From Bog-756 sp963777665 (GTDB taxonomy: Bacteria > Actinomycetota > Acidimicrobiia > Acidimicrobiales > RAAP-2), in assembly GCA_963777665.1 (NCBI GenBank), contig CAVZRJ010000002.1, positions 26,865 through 90,864 on the forward strand: a DNA stretch of 64,000 bases, in the 5' to 3' direction. Position 1 is the stretch's first letter. Each line of letters starts with the position of its first letter. Made by a program: the position numbers and the translations under genes. This document shows positions 1 to 8,030 of the stretch, piece by piece. The notes beneath the pieces are model-generated. The model did no database searches and was not told where the DNA came from. It saw nothing but the letters and a program-made list of their open reading frames with translations.

Positions 1-77
1 ATCTATGCGGACGCAATCATCTCACCGGCGGGATCGGGCATGACGTTCTCCGCGACGGCGTCCCGCCTCCCCTTTGC
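1..77 (+). pseudogene. APC amino-acid permease, 5' part (interrupted, runs off window)
   Basis: The first 77 bases read in frame (frame 1) as a stretch typical of APC-superfamily permeases: a YADAIISP-AGSG segment followed by SATASRLPFA. This matches the usual region of a transmembrane helix before the ALAREGYLP motif. The reading frame continues exactly at 3031 after removal of the ISL3-family element plus one copy of an 8-bp duplication (2953 bases), giving PFALAREGYLP across the junction. The gene was therefore inactivated by the insertion. The start lies outside the window. Confidence 0.8.
70..77. repeat. 8-bp target duplication of the ISL3 element (partner at 3023-3030)
   Basis: CCCTTTGC flanks both sides of the ISL3-family element. 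Removing the element and one copy rejoins the permease codons. Confidence 0.85.
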
Positions 78-85
78 GCTCCTCG

Positions 86-389
86 CTAGATCGTGTGGAT
101 TTGGGGCAGGGGCAGTTTCCCGGCGATGAGGTAGATGATGGTGATCATCTTGGCCTTGGAGCGGTAGCCACGAGCCCTGCGTTTGGCCGCCTGGACGAGC
201 GAGTTCGTTCCCTCCAACAGCCCGTTGCTGAGCCGGCACTGCTGCCAGGCGATGATGCCGTCCCAGTGGGCCTCGACCGTGGCGACGAACTCCTTGACCG
301 GCTCCAGCCGTGAGCGTTTGGCCCCGTAGCACCAGCGCCTCAGGTACGTCTCGGCCTCTTCGGCACTCGCCTTGTTGTAGAACTCGTTG
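86..389 (-). pseudogene. ISL3-family transposase, C-terminal part
   Basis: This is the C-terminal quarter of the same ISL3 transposase, separated by the IS256 insertion. It contains the third catalytic acid in LSNGLLEGTNSLVQ, followed by the basic AKRRARGYRSK stretch typical of ISL3 C-termini. The stop lies inside the terminal inverted repeat. The coding potential above 389 on this strand is inside the IS256 element and does not belong to this gene. Confidence 0.87.
381..389. repeat. 9-bp target duplication of IS256 copy 1 (partner at 1811-1819)
   Basis: AACTCGTTG occurs directly outside both inverted repeats. Removing the IS and one copy restores the ISL3 transposase frame. Confidence 0.9.
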
Positions 390-1810
390 GAGTTATAACC
401 AGAACTTGTGGATGCACCACCTGACCGAGGGCGCGACGTACCTTCCTCTTTGAACACATCAGAGAAACGCTGGCAGTGGAACGCCGGCGAGGAAGGAACG
501 CCAATGTTGAGAGTACATGTTGATGAGGCCACGGGCGCGGAGATGCAGGGCACCCTGGACGAACTGATCGCCGAAGGGGCCCGGCGGATGCTGGCCGCTG
601 CCCTCGAGGCCGAGGTCGACGCCTACCTGACCGGCCTGGCCGACGAGCGGGACGAACAGGGCCACCGTCTGGTGGTCCGCAACGGGCATGCGAATGCCCG
701 GTCGCTGGTCACCGGAGCGGGCCCGGTCGAGGTCCGGGCCCCACGGGTGGACGACCGCCGGGTCGACGAGGTGACCGGGGAGAGGATGCGGTTCCGGTCC
801 TCGATCCTGCCCCCGTGGGCGAGGAAGTCCCCGAAGGTGGCCGAGGTGCTGCCGCTGCTGTACCTCCACGGGATGAGCTCGGGGGACTTCGTCCCGGCTC
901 TCGAGGAGTTCTTTGGCGCGGCCGCCGGGCTGTCGGCCTCGGTGATCACCCGGCTCACCACCGAGTGGCAGAAGGACCAGGACCAGTTCGCCCACCGGTC
1001 CCTCAAGGACGTCGACTACGTCTACGTGTACGCCGACGGCATCCACTTCAACGTCCGACTGGAAGAGGCACGCCTGTGTGCCCTGGTCATCGTGGGTGTG
1101 CGCACCGACGGGACCAAGGAGCTGATCTCGATCAGTGACGGTCATCGGGAGTCGACCGAGTCGTGGGCGGACGTGCTGCGGGGATTGAAGCGGCGGGGCA
1201 TGACCGCCCCGGTGCTGGCCGTCGGCGACGGAGCGCTGGGATTCTGGGGGGCCCTCTCTGAGGTCTTCCCCGAGACCGTCCACCAGCGGTGCTGGGTGCA
1301 CAAGATGGCCAACGTCATGAACGCCCTGCCCAAGTCGGCCCAGCCCGCCGCCCGGGCCGCACTCAAAGAGGTTCGTGACGCCGAGGACAAAGAGCACGCC
1401 GAGCAGGCCCTCGATCAGTTCGTGAAGGACTACGAGGCCAAGTGGCCAAAGGCAACCGAGAAAGTCGAAAAGGACCGCGAGGAGCTGCTGGCGTTCTACG
1501 CCTTCCCGGCCGAGCACTGGATCCACTTGAAGACCACCAACCCCATCGAGTCCACGTTCGCCACCGTGCGACTGCGGACCAAGGTGACCAAGGGACCGGG
1601 CTCACGAGCTGCAGGACTCGCCATGGCCTACAAGTTGATCGAGTCGGCCCAGACCCGGTGGCGGGCGGTCAACGCACCGCACCTCGTCGCGCTGGTTCGG
1701 GCCGGTGCGAAGTTCGAAAAGGGGGTGATGATCGAGCGATCAGACGAGCTGGACGAGGAGGTCGCCGCGTAGTCGATCAGATTTCCATCCACAGGTCTTG
1801 ACTATTTCTC
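390..1810 (+). mobile_element. IS256-family insertion sequence (copy 1)
   Basis: This is a 1421-bp element bounded by 25-bp imperfect inverted repeats (390-414 and 1786-1810, 18 of 25 identical, sharing TGTGGATG). It is flanked by the 9-bp direct repeat AACTCGTTG at 381-389 and 1811-1819, the expected target duplication for the family. It sits inside the ISL3 transposase gene in the opposite orientation and carries one transposase gene. It looks complete and possibly active. Confidence 0.92.
504..1772 (+). CDS. IS256-family (mutator-type) transposase
   Basis: A 422-residue DDE transposase that moves the surrounding IS. The catalytic triad is visible: Asp in YVYADGIHF, Asp in AVGDGALGF, and Glu in TTNPIESTF. 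The N-terminal AARRML-EVDAYL region is also family-typical. The ATG at 504 is preceded by AGGAAGGA and starts at MLRVHV; an upstream in-frame start at 408 would lie against the terminal repeat and is unlikely. Length and domain order match full-length family members, and no frameshift is seen. Confidence 0.93.
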   Translation: MLRVHVDEATGAEMQGTLDELIAEGARRMLAAALEAEVDAYLTGLADERDEQGHRLVVRNGHANARSLVTGAGPVEVRAPRVDDRRVDEVTGERMRFRSSILPPWARKSPKVAEVLPLLYLHGMSSGDFVPALEEFFGAAAGLSASVITRLTTEWQKDQDQFAHRSLKDVDYVYVYADGIHFNVRLEEARLCALVIVGVRTDGTKELISISDGHRESTESWADVLRGLKRRGMTAPVLAVGDGALGFWGALSEVFPETVHQRCWVHKMANVMNALPKSAQPAARAALKEVRDAEDKEHAEQALDQFVKDYEAKWPKATEKVEKDREELLAFYAFPAEHWIHLKTTNPIESTFATVRLRTKVTKGPGSRAAGLAMAYKLIESAQTRWRAVNAPHLVALVRAGAKFEKGVMIERSDELDEEVAA

Positions 1811-2910
1811 AACTCGTTGAAGTCGTCGCGCCAACGGGCCGCCCGTGCGGTCTTGAGCTGCATCGAGGGGCGTGTGAGCCACGTGAGCTTCTCGCGTTGC
1901 TTGGAGGTGAGGTTGGCTTCGTTCTTCAGCCAGACGTAGCGGGATCGCTTGAGCTCGGGACGGATCTTCGACTCGGCACGCCGCACTTCGTCGACCGCCT
2001 CGTTGGCCTTGGCCACCACGTGGTAGCGGTCGAAGACGATCTGGGGGCTGTGCAGTTCTGCTGACGCCTCTGTCGCCTCGACTGACACTTGACCAGCTGG
2101 GTCGGCCATGACATCCACCGCAGGGGCACTGGTGGTCAGCTCGACTGCCTCGACTGCGGTGCCTGCCTCCTCTTGTGTTCCCTCCTCTGGCGGCTTCTGG
2201 CTCAGGTACTCGCCGATGCCACTGATAAAGGCAGGGCTCATGTCACAGCACACCTGTTCCACCTGGGTCTTTGGTGCTCCTCCGTGGTCGGCCAGGTCCT
2301 CGGCGAAGGCCTTGACCGTGTCAGCGTCCCGGCCAGGGGTGGCGAACATCACCCTGCGTGCCTCCAGGTCCATGAAGAGCGACACGTAGTCCTGACCGCG
2401 CCGGGCCGAGGTCTCGTCACAGCCGACCTTGGTCACGCCGGAGAAGTCGAGGCCGGCCCGGGTGACGTTGACGTGGTGCTCGATCACCCGCCAGATGCGG
2501 GTGTCGTGCTCGCGAGCCATCGCCGCCAGCGGGGCGACCGGCATCTGCTTGGCGAAGGTCAGCATCGCCACCTCCATCAAGAGCGTGAACCCGCTACCAG
2601 GCCGGGCCCAGGGAACCGCAACCAGGTGGACACCGTGGGTGGTGCAGTCCACTCTCGGCACCCGGGCGACGAGGAACGCCTGGTGCTCGAAGAAGTCCAG
2701 ATGTCGCCAACGCTTCTCTGCCGCGTCGTGCACCGGACACGCTGACTCCCGACAGCCCTCGATGGAACAGGCGAACCGTGATCCACGCGGGAAGTCCAAT
2801 CCGATCTCGAGTTTCCCGATCACTTCGTCGAACTCCACCGACGTCACCTGCCACGGTGGTGCCAACCCCAAAGCGGCCCCGAACATCGCGAACAGGCTCG
2901 GATCATTCAT
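1811..2910 (-). pseudogene. ISL3-family transposase, N-terminal part
   Basis: This is the N-terminal three quarters of an ISL3-family DDE transposase, broken by the IS256-family element at the 1811-1819 target site. A Cys-rich zinc-ribbon region (SIEGCRESACPVH) precedes the core. The first catalytic Asp is in KVGCDETS and the second in CCDMSPAF. The FDRYHVV motif follows only after an unusual acidic, Ala/Glu-rich insert of about 50 residues. ATG at 2910 is chosen because GGGAG lies upstream; a GTG at 2943 is an alternative. The frame continues at 380 to give DFNEFYNK. The N-terminal ORF reads through to a chance stop at 1777 inside the IS256 end. Confidence 0.87.
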
Positions 2911-3022
2911 CAGGCTCGACTCCCTATCGACCAGCCCGACCACAGTGCCGGGATCAGATCACAGGGTGCCAGCAGTCAGGGGGGATCAGGGGGACCTACC
3001 CACACGATCTAGCGAGGAGCCC

Positions 3023-3697
3023 CCCTTTGCGCTCGCGCGCGAGGGCTACCTGCCCGCCTGGCTCGGGCCCTCAATCGGCGGGGCGTGCCGTTCCCAGAGC
3101 TTGAGTCTCTGTTTCGTGACCCAGGTGGTCGTCATCATCGTGCCTCCCGATTGGGGCGGCCTGCTGGCGTTCATCACCGCCGCCACGGTGCTCGTCTACG
3201 CGACCGCACCGCTTGCGCTCGGGGTGATTCGCCAGTCGGCTCCAGACCTCCCCCGCCCGTACCGTCTGCGCTTCGCCCGGCTGACCGCACCGGCAGCCTT
3301 CGTCATCGCCAATCTCCTCCTGGTATGGGTCGGATGGGCAACCAACTCCCGGCTCTTCCTGATGGTCGCCTTCGGTGCGCTGATCGTGGGCCTGCTGGCG
3401 CTGGTCCGGCCCGGATCCCGCCACACGGGGTTCGAATGGCTGGCGGCCTCGTGGATCGTGCCGTATGCGGCCGTCATGTGCGCGGTGAGCTACCTCTCCC
3501 CATATGGGGGTGGGCGTGCCACGTTGTCGGACTGGGGGTGCGGAGTCGCTGTGGCGATCGTCAGTCTCGCCATCTACGTCCTGGCTCTGCGCCTCGGAAT
3601 GGTTGCAGATCGTCGGTTGGCCGACGTCGACCGACCGATCGCTCGGTGGTACGGCTTGGACATGCCGGTAGAGGACCCCGAAGGTCAGTATGTCTGA
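3023..3697 (+). pseudogene. APC amino-acid permease, 3' part (interrupted by IS)
   Basis: This is the C-terminal part of an amino acid/polyamine permease, an integral membrane transporter, cut off from its start by the ISL3-family insertion. It opens with LAREGYLPAWLG, a landmark of the family, and then shows four or more hydrophobic helices. A hydrophilic tail follows, ending at the TGA at 3695. Between about 3068 and 3105 the frame looks wrong. The in-frame text (GPSIGGACRSQ) is not family-like, while the next frame gives LNRRGVPFPEL, the expected RRGVP loop. One missing base near 3070 and one extra near 3100 would restore it. The product cannot be made as an intact protein because of the IS. 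Confidence 0.8.
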
Positions 3698-3761
3698 CGC
3701 CGACCCGGTCCCTCACTGTGGCACGAGGTGGGGGAGCGGGAGTGATGTTCGGCCGCGCTGC

Positions 3762-5312
3762 TCAGACGATCCGTGAGGATCGATCCCTCCAGTAGGGCTC
3801 ACGGAGGAGTCGTTTGAACAGCTTTCCGCTCGGGTCGCGGGGCATTTCCGTGACGAACTCGACCGCGCGGGGACACTTGTAGCCGGCAAGACGGTCTCGA
3901 CACCATGCCATGAGATCAGCCGCCGCGACGGAGTCATCGCCGGGTTGCTTCTGGACCACCGCCAGCAATGACTCTCCCATCTCCTCGTCGGGGACCCCGA
4001 ACACCGCCACGTCGACCACCCGGGGATGGGTGGCGAGCATCTGTTCGGCCTCCCGCGGATAGATGTTGACCCCGCCGGAGATGACCATGTCGGATGCACG
4101 ATCGGTGAGATAGAGATAGCCGTCGGCATCGAGGTAGCCGACGTCGCCCAGAGTCCTCCATCCTCTCTGGTTGGTCATGTGCCCCGTCTTCTCAGGGTCA
4201 TTGTGGTATTCGAATTCCCGACCGCCGGCGAAATACACCGTGCCGGTCTCACCGACAGGGAGGTCGACCTCGACGTCGTCGCCGACGATGTGGACTTCGT
4301 TGAGGGGCCGCCCGACAGAACCGGGGTGCGCCACCCACTCCTCGGGTCCGATCGCGGTCGATCCGATGTCTTCTGTCCCGGCGTAGTACTCGTGGATGAT
4401 CATTCCCCACCATTCGAGCATCCGTTGCTTGACCGGCACCGGACAGGGAGCCGCGGCGTGGATGACCCACTGCAGGCTCGAGTGATCGTAGGAGTACCTC
4501 TCCTCGTCCTCCAGCCGAAGCATGCGGGTGAACATGGTGGGAACGAACTGGGCGTGAGTGACCCGGTATCGCTCGATGGTTCCGAGGCATGTGGATGGAT
4601 CGAACGACTCCATGACCACACAGGTGGCACCCAGCCGATGCATCGCCATCGAGTAGACGAGTGGTGCGGAATGGTACAGCGGAGCTGGGGAGAGGTAGAC
4701 CGAGTGTTCGTCGATTCCCACCTTGGCGAAATTTCCGGCCAGCATCACCGGGGTCGCGGTCGGATCGCCCATCGGGGCCGCGGACAAGACCTTGCGCACG
4801 CCCTTGGGCGATCCGGTGGTTCCGGACGAATAGAGCATCTCCCGGCCTTCGGCTTCGTCCACGATCGGTGTGACCGGCCAGCGTCCCAGTGCGTCGTGGT
4901 AGGGCAGGAAGCCCGTTGCCTCGCCCCCCGCCACGATGCACAGTCCCATCCGTTGCAAGTCGAGCTCGCCGACGATGTGGGCCAAACCTGCCGAGATGAA
5001 GAAGGCCGTGGCCCCGCAGTCGTCGAGAATGTGCTGCGCCTCGCTCCGACGAAGATGGCTGTTGAGTGCGGTGTAGTACAGACCCGATCGTTGTGCCGCC
5101 CAGGCGACCTCGAGGAACTCCGAACCGTTCTCCATCATCAGGGCGATGTGATCGCCCGTATGGAGACCGGCGTCCCGCAACAGATGGGCCAGCCGGTTGG
5201 AGCGTTCATTGAGATCCCGGTACGTGGTGACCAGTCCCGATCCGGCCAGGACGACGGCCGGTCGATCGGGGTGCTCCTCGGCTTGAAAGCCCAAGTGGCG
5301 CTCGTTGGTCAT
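3762..5312 (-). CDS. AMP-dependent acyl-CoA synthetase (FadD-type)
   Basis: This 516-residue ANL-superfamily ligase activates a carboxylic acid as acyl-adenylate and then transfers it to CoA, probably as the entry step for a fatty or alicyclic acid. Motifs are in order: the P-loop LYSSGTTGSPKGV, the YYAGTEDIG region, the TLGDVGYLDADGYLYLTDR hinge with its Asp, GGVNIYPREAE, and the C-terminal catalytic Lys in RDPSGKLFKR. ATG at 5312 is chosen because AAGGGG lies upstream and MTNERHLGF fits family starts; the open frame extends to 5531 without support. It is divergent from the SDR pair at 5607. The substrate cannot be read from sequence. Confidence 0.9.
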   Translation of the reverse strand: MTNERHLGFQAEEHPDRPAVVLAGSGLVTTYRDLNERSNRLAHLLRDAGLHTGDHIALMMENGSEFLEVAWAAQRSGLYYTALNSHLRRSEAQHILDDCGATAFFISAGLAHIVGELDLQRMGLCIVAGGEATGFLPYHDALGRWPVTPIVDEAEGREMLYSSGTTGSPKGVRKVLSAAPMGDPTATPVMLAGNFAKVGIDEHSVYLSPAPLYHSAPLVYSMAMHRLGATCVVMESFDPSTCLGTIERYRVTHAQFVPTMFTRMLRLEDEERYSYDHSSLQWVIHAAAPCPVPVKQRMLEWWGMIIHEYYAGTEDIGSTAIGPEEWVAHPGSVGRPLNEVHIVGDDVEVDLPVGETGTVYFAGGREFEYHNDPEKTGHMTNQRGWRTLGDVGYLDADGYLYLTDRASDMVISGGVNIYPREAEQMLATHPRVVDVAVFGVPDEEMGESLLAVVQKQPGDDSVAAADLMAWCRDRLAGYKCPRAVEFVTEMPRDPSGKLFKRLLREPYWRDRSSRIV

Positions 5313-5606
5313 CGCATCACATCCCCTTCTTCTCTCTTCGTCGCCATGGGTCAACCGGGTGCATCCATCATCGTTCGTTCGACGATATCCCCGACGTCGA
5401 CCCTCCGGGCGAGCCCATATGACCTCGCCTAAGCTCACACGGGTTGACGAGAAGCCCGCCTCATCCTCTGAGCGTGGGAGGTTGAGCTCGCCGTTGCTCC
5501 GGGCCGGATTCCCTCCGACGGTTATGTCCAATCGATCGGTCGAGGGACATCTGGACTGCGGTCAGAGATCGCACCGACCGAGACCCCGATGAAAGGAACA
5601 GTACCG
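5313..5606. promoter_or_regulatory. Divergent intergenic region (fadD / SDR pair)
   Basis: About 294 bases between divergently transcribed genes. It must hold both promoters. I see ribosome-binding sites at each edge (AAGGGG for the ligase, AAAGGA for the SDR) but no clear operator or RNA structure. Confidence 0.4.
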
Positions 5607-6368
5607 ATGAGTCTCTCAGGCCGAACGGCGATCGTGACCGGCGGAGGACGCGGTATCGGCCGCGCCGTCGCCATCGGCTTGGCGGCCGACGGGGCCCAGG
5701 TCGCCGTGAATTTCCGCAAGGACGAGGAGGCAGCCAGGCAAACCGTGGCGGCTATCGAGGCTGAGGGGGGAAAGGCAGCGGCATACCAGGCATCGGTTGC
5801 CTCCCATGACGAAGCGAGCGCCATGGTCGACCAGGTGCTGGCCGATTTCGGGCACATCGACATCCTGGTCAACAACGCCGGAATCACCAACCGGGGAACA
5901 CCGGTCGCGACGACCCCGGTCGAGGAGCTCGAGCGGGTGGTCGGCACGATGGCGTTCGGGTCTCACCACATGAGCCAACTCGTCCTCGCCAGCATGCGTG
6001 AGCAGGCCAGAGGCGACATCGTGATGATCTCGAGCCAGTCGGCCGTCACGGCCGATCCCTATGGAGGCCCCTACAACATGGCCAAAGCCGCCCAGGAATC
6101 GCTGGCGTTCACGCTGGCCAAAGAGGAAGCACGTTCGGGCATTCGGGTCAACGTTGTCGTGCCGGGTCTGTCGAACACCGACATGGGCCGTCGGTTGGTC
6201 AAGGCGGCGATGAAGGTCGACGACATACACGACCTCGATGCCCGCTTCCCGTTGGGCCGGGTGTGCGAGCCCGAGGACGTCGCCAACGCGGTGCGCTTTC
6301 TGGTTGGCGCAGGGGGTTCGAACATCACCGGCCAGCGTCTTGTCGTCGATGGCGGCGGATTCAAGTAG
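5607..6368 (+). CDS. Short-chain dehydrogenase/reductase (FabG-like)
   Basis: A classical SDR of 253 residues, an NAD(P)H-dependent oxidoreductase. It shows the cofactor motif TGGGRGIG near the N-terminus, NNAG in the middle, SSQS with the catalytic Ser, and YNMAK with the catalytic Tyr and Lys. It ends in the usual INTGQR-VDGGG type tail. The ATG at 5607 is preferred over 5589 because AAAGGA precedes it and MSLSGRTAIVTGG is the standard start. It is followed 11 bases later by a second SDR, so the two are probably cotranscribed. The likely role is a hydroxyacyl-CoA or hydroxysteroid redox step; substrate unknown. Confidence 0.88.
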   Translation: MSLSGRTAIVTGGGRGIGRAVAIGLAADGAQVAVNFRKDEEAARQTVAAIEAEGGKAAAYQASVASHDEASAMVDQVLADFGHIDILVNNAGITNRGTPVATTPVEELERVVGTMAFGSHHMSQLVLASMREQARGDIVMISSQSAVTADPYGGPYNMAKAAQESLAFTLAKEEARSGIRVNVVVPGLSNTDMGRRLVKAAMKVDDIHDLDARFPLGRVCEPEDVANAVRFLVGAGGSNITGQRLVVDGGGFK

Positions 6369-6379
6369 GTGGAGGGTCG

Positions 6380-7306
6380 ATGAGCGGGGTCTGCGAGGGC
6401 AGAGTCGTGGTGGTCACCGGGGCGGGAAGGGGCATCGGGAGGAGCCACGCCCTCGAGTTCGCCCGCCAGGGGGCCCGGGTGGTGGTGAACGACCTCGGGA
6501 CGGGGCCCGACGGGGCCGGCACGTCGAGCGGTCCCGCCCACGACGTCGTCGAAGAGATCCGGGCCATGGGGGGAGAGGCAGTGGCCAATGGAGACGATGC
6601 GTCGGACTGGGAGGGGTCCCGACGGCTCGTGGGCCATGCGTTGGACGCGTTCGGTGAAATCGACACCCTCGTGAACAACGCCGGGATCCTTCGGGACCGC
6701 ATGCTGGTGAACATGACCGAGAGCGACTGGAGCGAGGTGGTGCGGGTCCATCTGGGAGGGACCTTCTCGCCGACCCACTGGGCAGCAGTCCACTGGCGCG
6801 AGCGGGCCAAATCCGGTGAGCGGACCGATGCCCGGGTGGTCAATACCAGCTCGGCCACCGGACTCTACGGGAACGCCGGACAGATCAACTACGGTGCCGC
6901 CAAGGCGGGCATCGCCGCCTTCACCGTGATCGCCGCCCTGGAACTCGGCCGTTATGGCGTGACGGTGAATGCCATCGCCCCGATGGCCCTCACCCGGATG
7001 AACGCCGATCTCCCGTTCGGCCGGGACGTCGCCAGCCGTTTCGCCGGAGAATTCTCTCCGCTGGCACCGGAGAACATCTCGCCGTTGGTGGTGTGGCTCG
7101 GGAGCAGGGCCAGCGCGGACGTGACCGGGCGGGTCTTCAATGTCCACGGGGGATACATCAGCGTCGCCCAGGGCTGGCGCGCCGGTCCGAGTGTGGACAA
7201 GAAGGGCCTCTGGGACCCCGCCGAACTGACCGACGTCGTCCCCGGTCTGCTGGCCGAGGCCGGTCCGACCACCGACATCACCGGGACCCTCCCCGATCTC
7301 GGCTGA
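6380..7306 (+). CDS. Short-chain dehydrogenase (hydroxyacyl-CoA/17-beta-HSD4-like)
   Basis: A 308-residue SDR with TGAGRGIG, NNAG, a Ser in NTSSATG and a YGAAK catalytic pair. It has the NDLGTGPDGAG insertion after the second strand seen in the (3R)-hydroxyacyl-CoA dehydrogenase / HSD17B4-like subgroup. The ATG at 6380 is preceded by GGTGGAGGG, and the frame upstream belongs to the previous gene. It is 11 bases downstream of the first SDR. It probably acts on beta-oxidation or steroid ring intermediates (inference from subgroup and neighbours). Confidence 0.87.
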   Translation: MSGVCEGRVVVVTGAGRGIGRSHALEFARQGARVVVNDLGTGPDGAGTSSGPAHDVVEEIRAMGGEAVANGDDASDWEGSRRLVGHALDAFGEIDTLVNNAGILRDRMLVNMTESDWSEVVRVHLGGTFSPTHWAAVHWRERAKSGERTDARVVNTSSATGLYGNAGQINYGAAKAGIAAFTVIAALELGRYGVTVNAIAPMALTRMNADLPFGRDVASRFAGEFSPLAPENISPLVVWLGSRASADVTGRVFNVHGGYISVAQGWRAGPSVDKKGLWDPAELTDVVPGLLAEAGPTTDITGTLPDLG

Positions 7307-7349
7307 TGCGTCGAGGGCTCCGTCCCCGGGCCGACGGAGGCGGCCGAGG

Positions 7350-8024
7350 TCAGCCGGCGTGGACGGGTCCGGAGCCGGTGTGCCCGTCCCACGAGCCTCC
7401 CCACCGCTCGCGGAACGCGACGTCGCCCACCGGCCGTCGGTGGGCAGGACGGAGATCGTCTCCCACCAGGTGGGCAATCGGAACCAGTGCCGCCTGGGTG
7501 ACGTTGTCGGGAATGCCCAGGAGGTCGGCCATCTCCTGGTGCCGTTCGATGTGGACGGTGGTCATCGTCGAGGCCAGTCCGCGGCTCCGCAGGGCCAGCT
7601 GCAGACTCCAGACCGCCGGGTAGATCGATCCGAAGAGAGCCGAGGCCTGTGCCGGCGTGGTGGCTGGCGTGATCCGGCCCCGAATGCAGGCCAGGACGAG
7701 GACGGGCACCCGGTCGAGGTGAGTGGCCAGGTGCCAGGCCCCTTCCAGCATCCGATCGTGAGACCCGCCCGCTGGCGCTTCCCGCCCGCCGCCGGAGGCC
7801 GCGGTCAGCGCGTCGAGGTAGATGTCCCGGACCCGGGCCTTGGTGCCCGGCTCGGTGATGACGATCCATCGCCAACCCTGGAAGTCACCGCCGGTGGGCG
7901 CCTGGAGGGCGAGATCGAGGCACTCGAGCACCAGATCGAGTTCGACGGCGCGGTCGAGGTCGAGACGACGACGGACGGCGCGGGTCGTGGTGAGCACCCA
8001 GTCGATGGTGCCGGGTTCGGCCAC
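7350..8024 (-). CDS. Nitroreductase-family FMN oxidoreductase
   Basis: A 224-residue flavin reductase-fold protein. The N-terminal RAVRRRLD and the LALQAPTGGDFQGWRW stretch match the FMN-binding motif (RxxR and SPSxxNxQPW-like). A mid-protein GSIYPAVWSLQLALRSRGL helix and GLPDNVTQAALVPI segment also fit. The start is GTG at 8024, six bases after the stop of the CoA-transferase fusion, so it is the last gene of a four-gene minus-strand operon (11586 to 7350). Family members reduce enones, nitro groups or flavins; here a role in a CoA-thioester catabolic route is inferred from context only. Confidence 0.82.
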   Translation of the reverse strand: MAEPGTIDWVLTTTRAVRRRLDLDRAVELDLVLECLDLALQAPTGGDFQGWRWIVITEPGTKARVRDIYLDALTAASGGGREAPAGGSHDRMLEGAWHLATHLDRVPVLVLACIRGRITPATTPAQASALFGSIYPAVWSLQLALRSRGLASTMTTVHIERHQEMADLLGIPDNVTQAALVPIAHLVGDDLRPAHRRPVGDVAFRERWGGSWDGHTGSGPVHAG

Positions 8025-8030
8025 CGAGTC

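Larger units (their letters stand above)
78..3022 (-). mobile_element. ISL3-family insertion sequence, itself interrupted by an IS256-family element
   Basis: The ends carry inverted repeats: GCTCCTCGCTAGATCGTGTG from 78 matches the complement of the sequence ending at 3020. The element is flanked by the direct repeat CCCTTTGC at 70-77 and 3023-3030, an 8-bp target duplication as known for ISL3. The right end has two extra C residues compared with the left. Transposase is on the minus strand. Removing the IS256 insertion and one 9-bp duplication (1430 bases) rejoins the transposase frame, so the ISL3 element was intact when IS256 landed. Confidence 0.88.

Noticed and set aside
3762..5531. 589-residue version of the acyl-CoA synthetase
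   Set aside because: The extra 73 residues are not family-like; ATG 5312 has a good ribosome-binding site.
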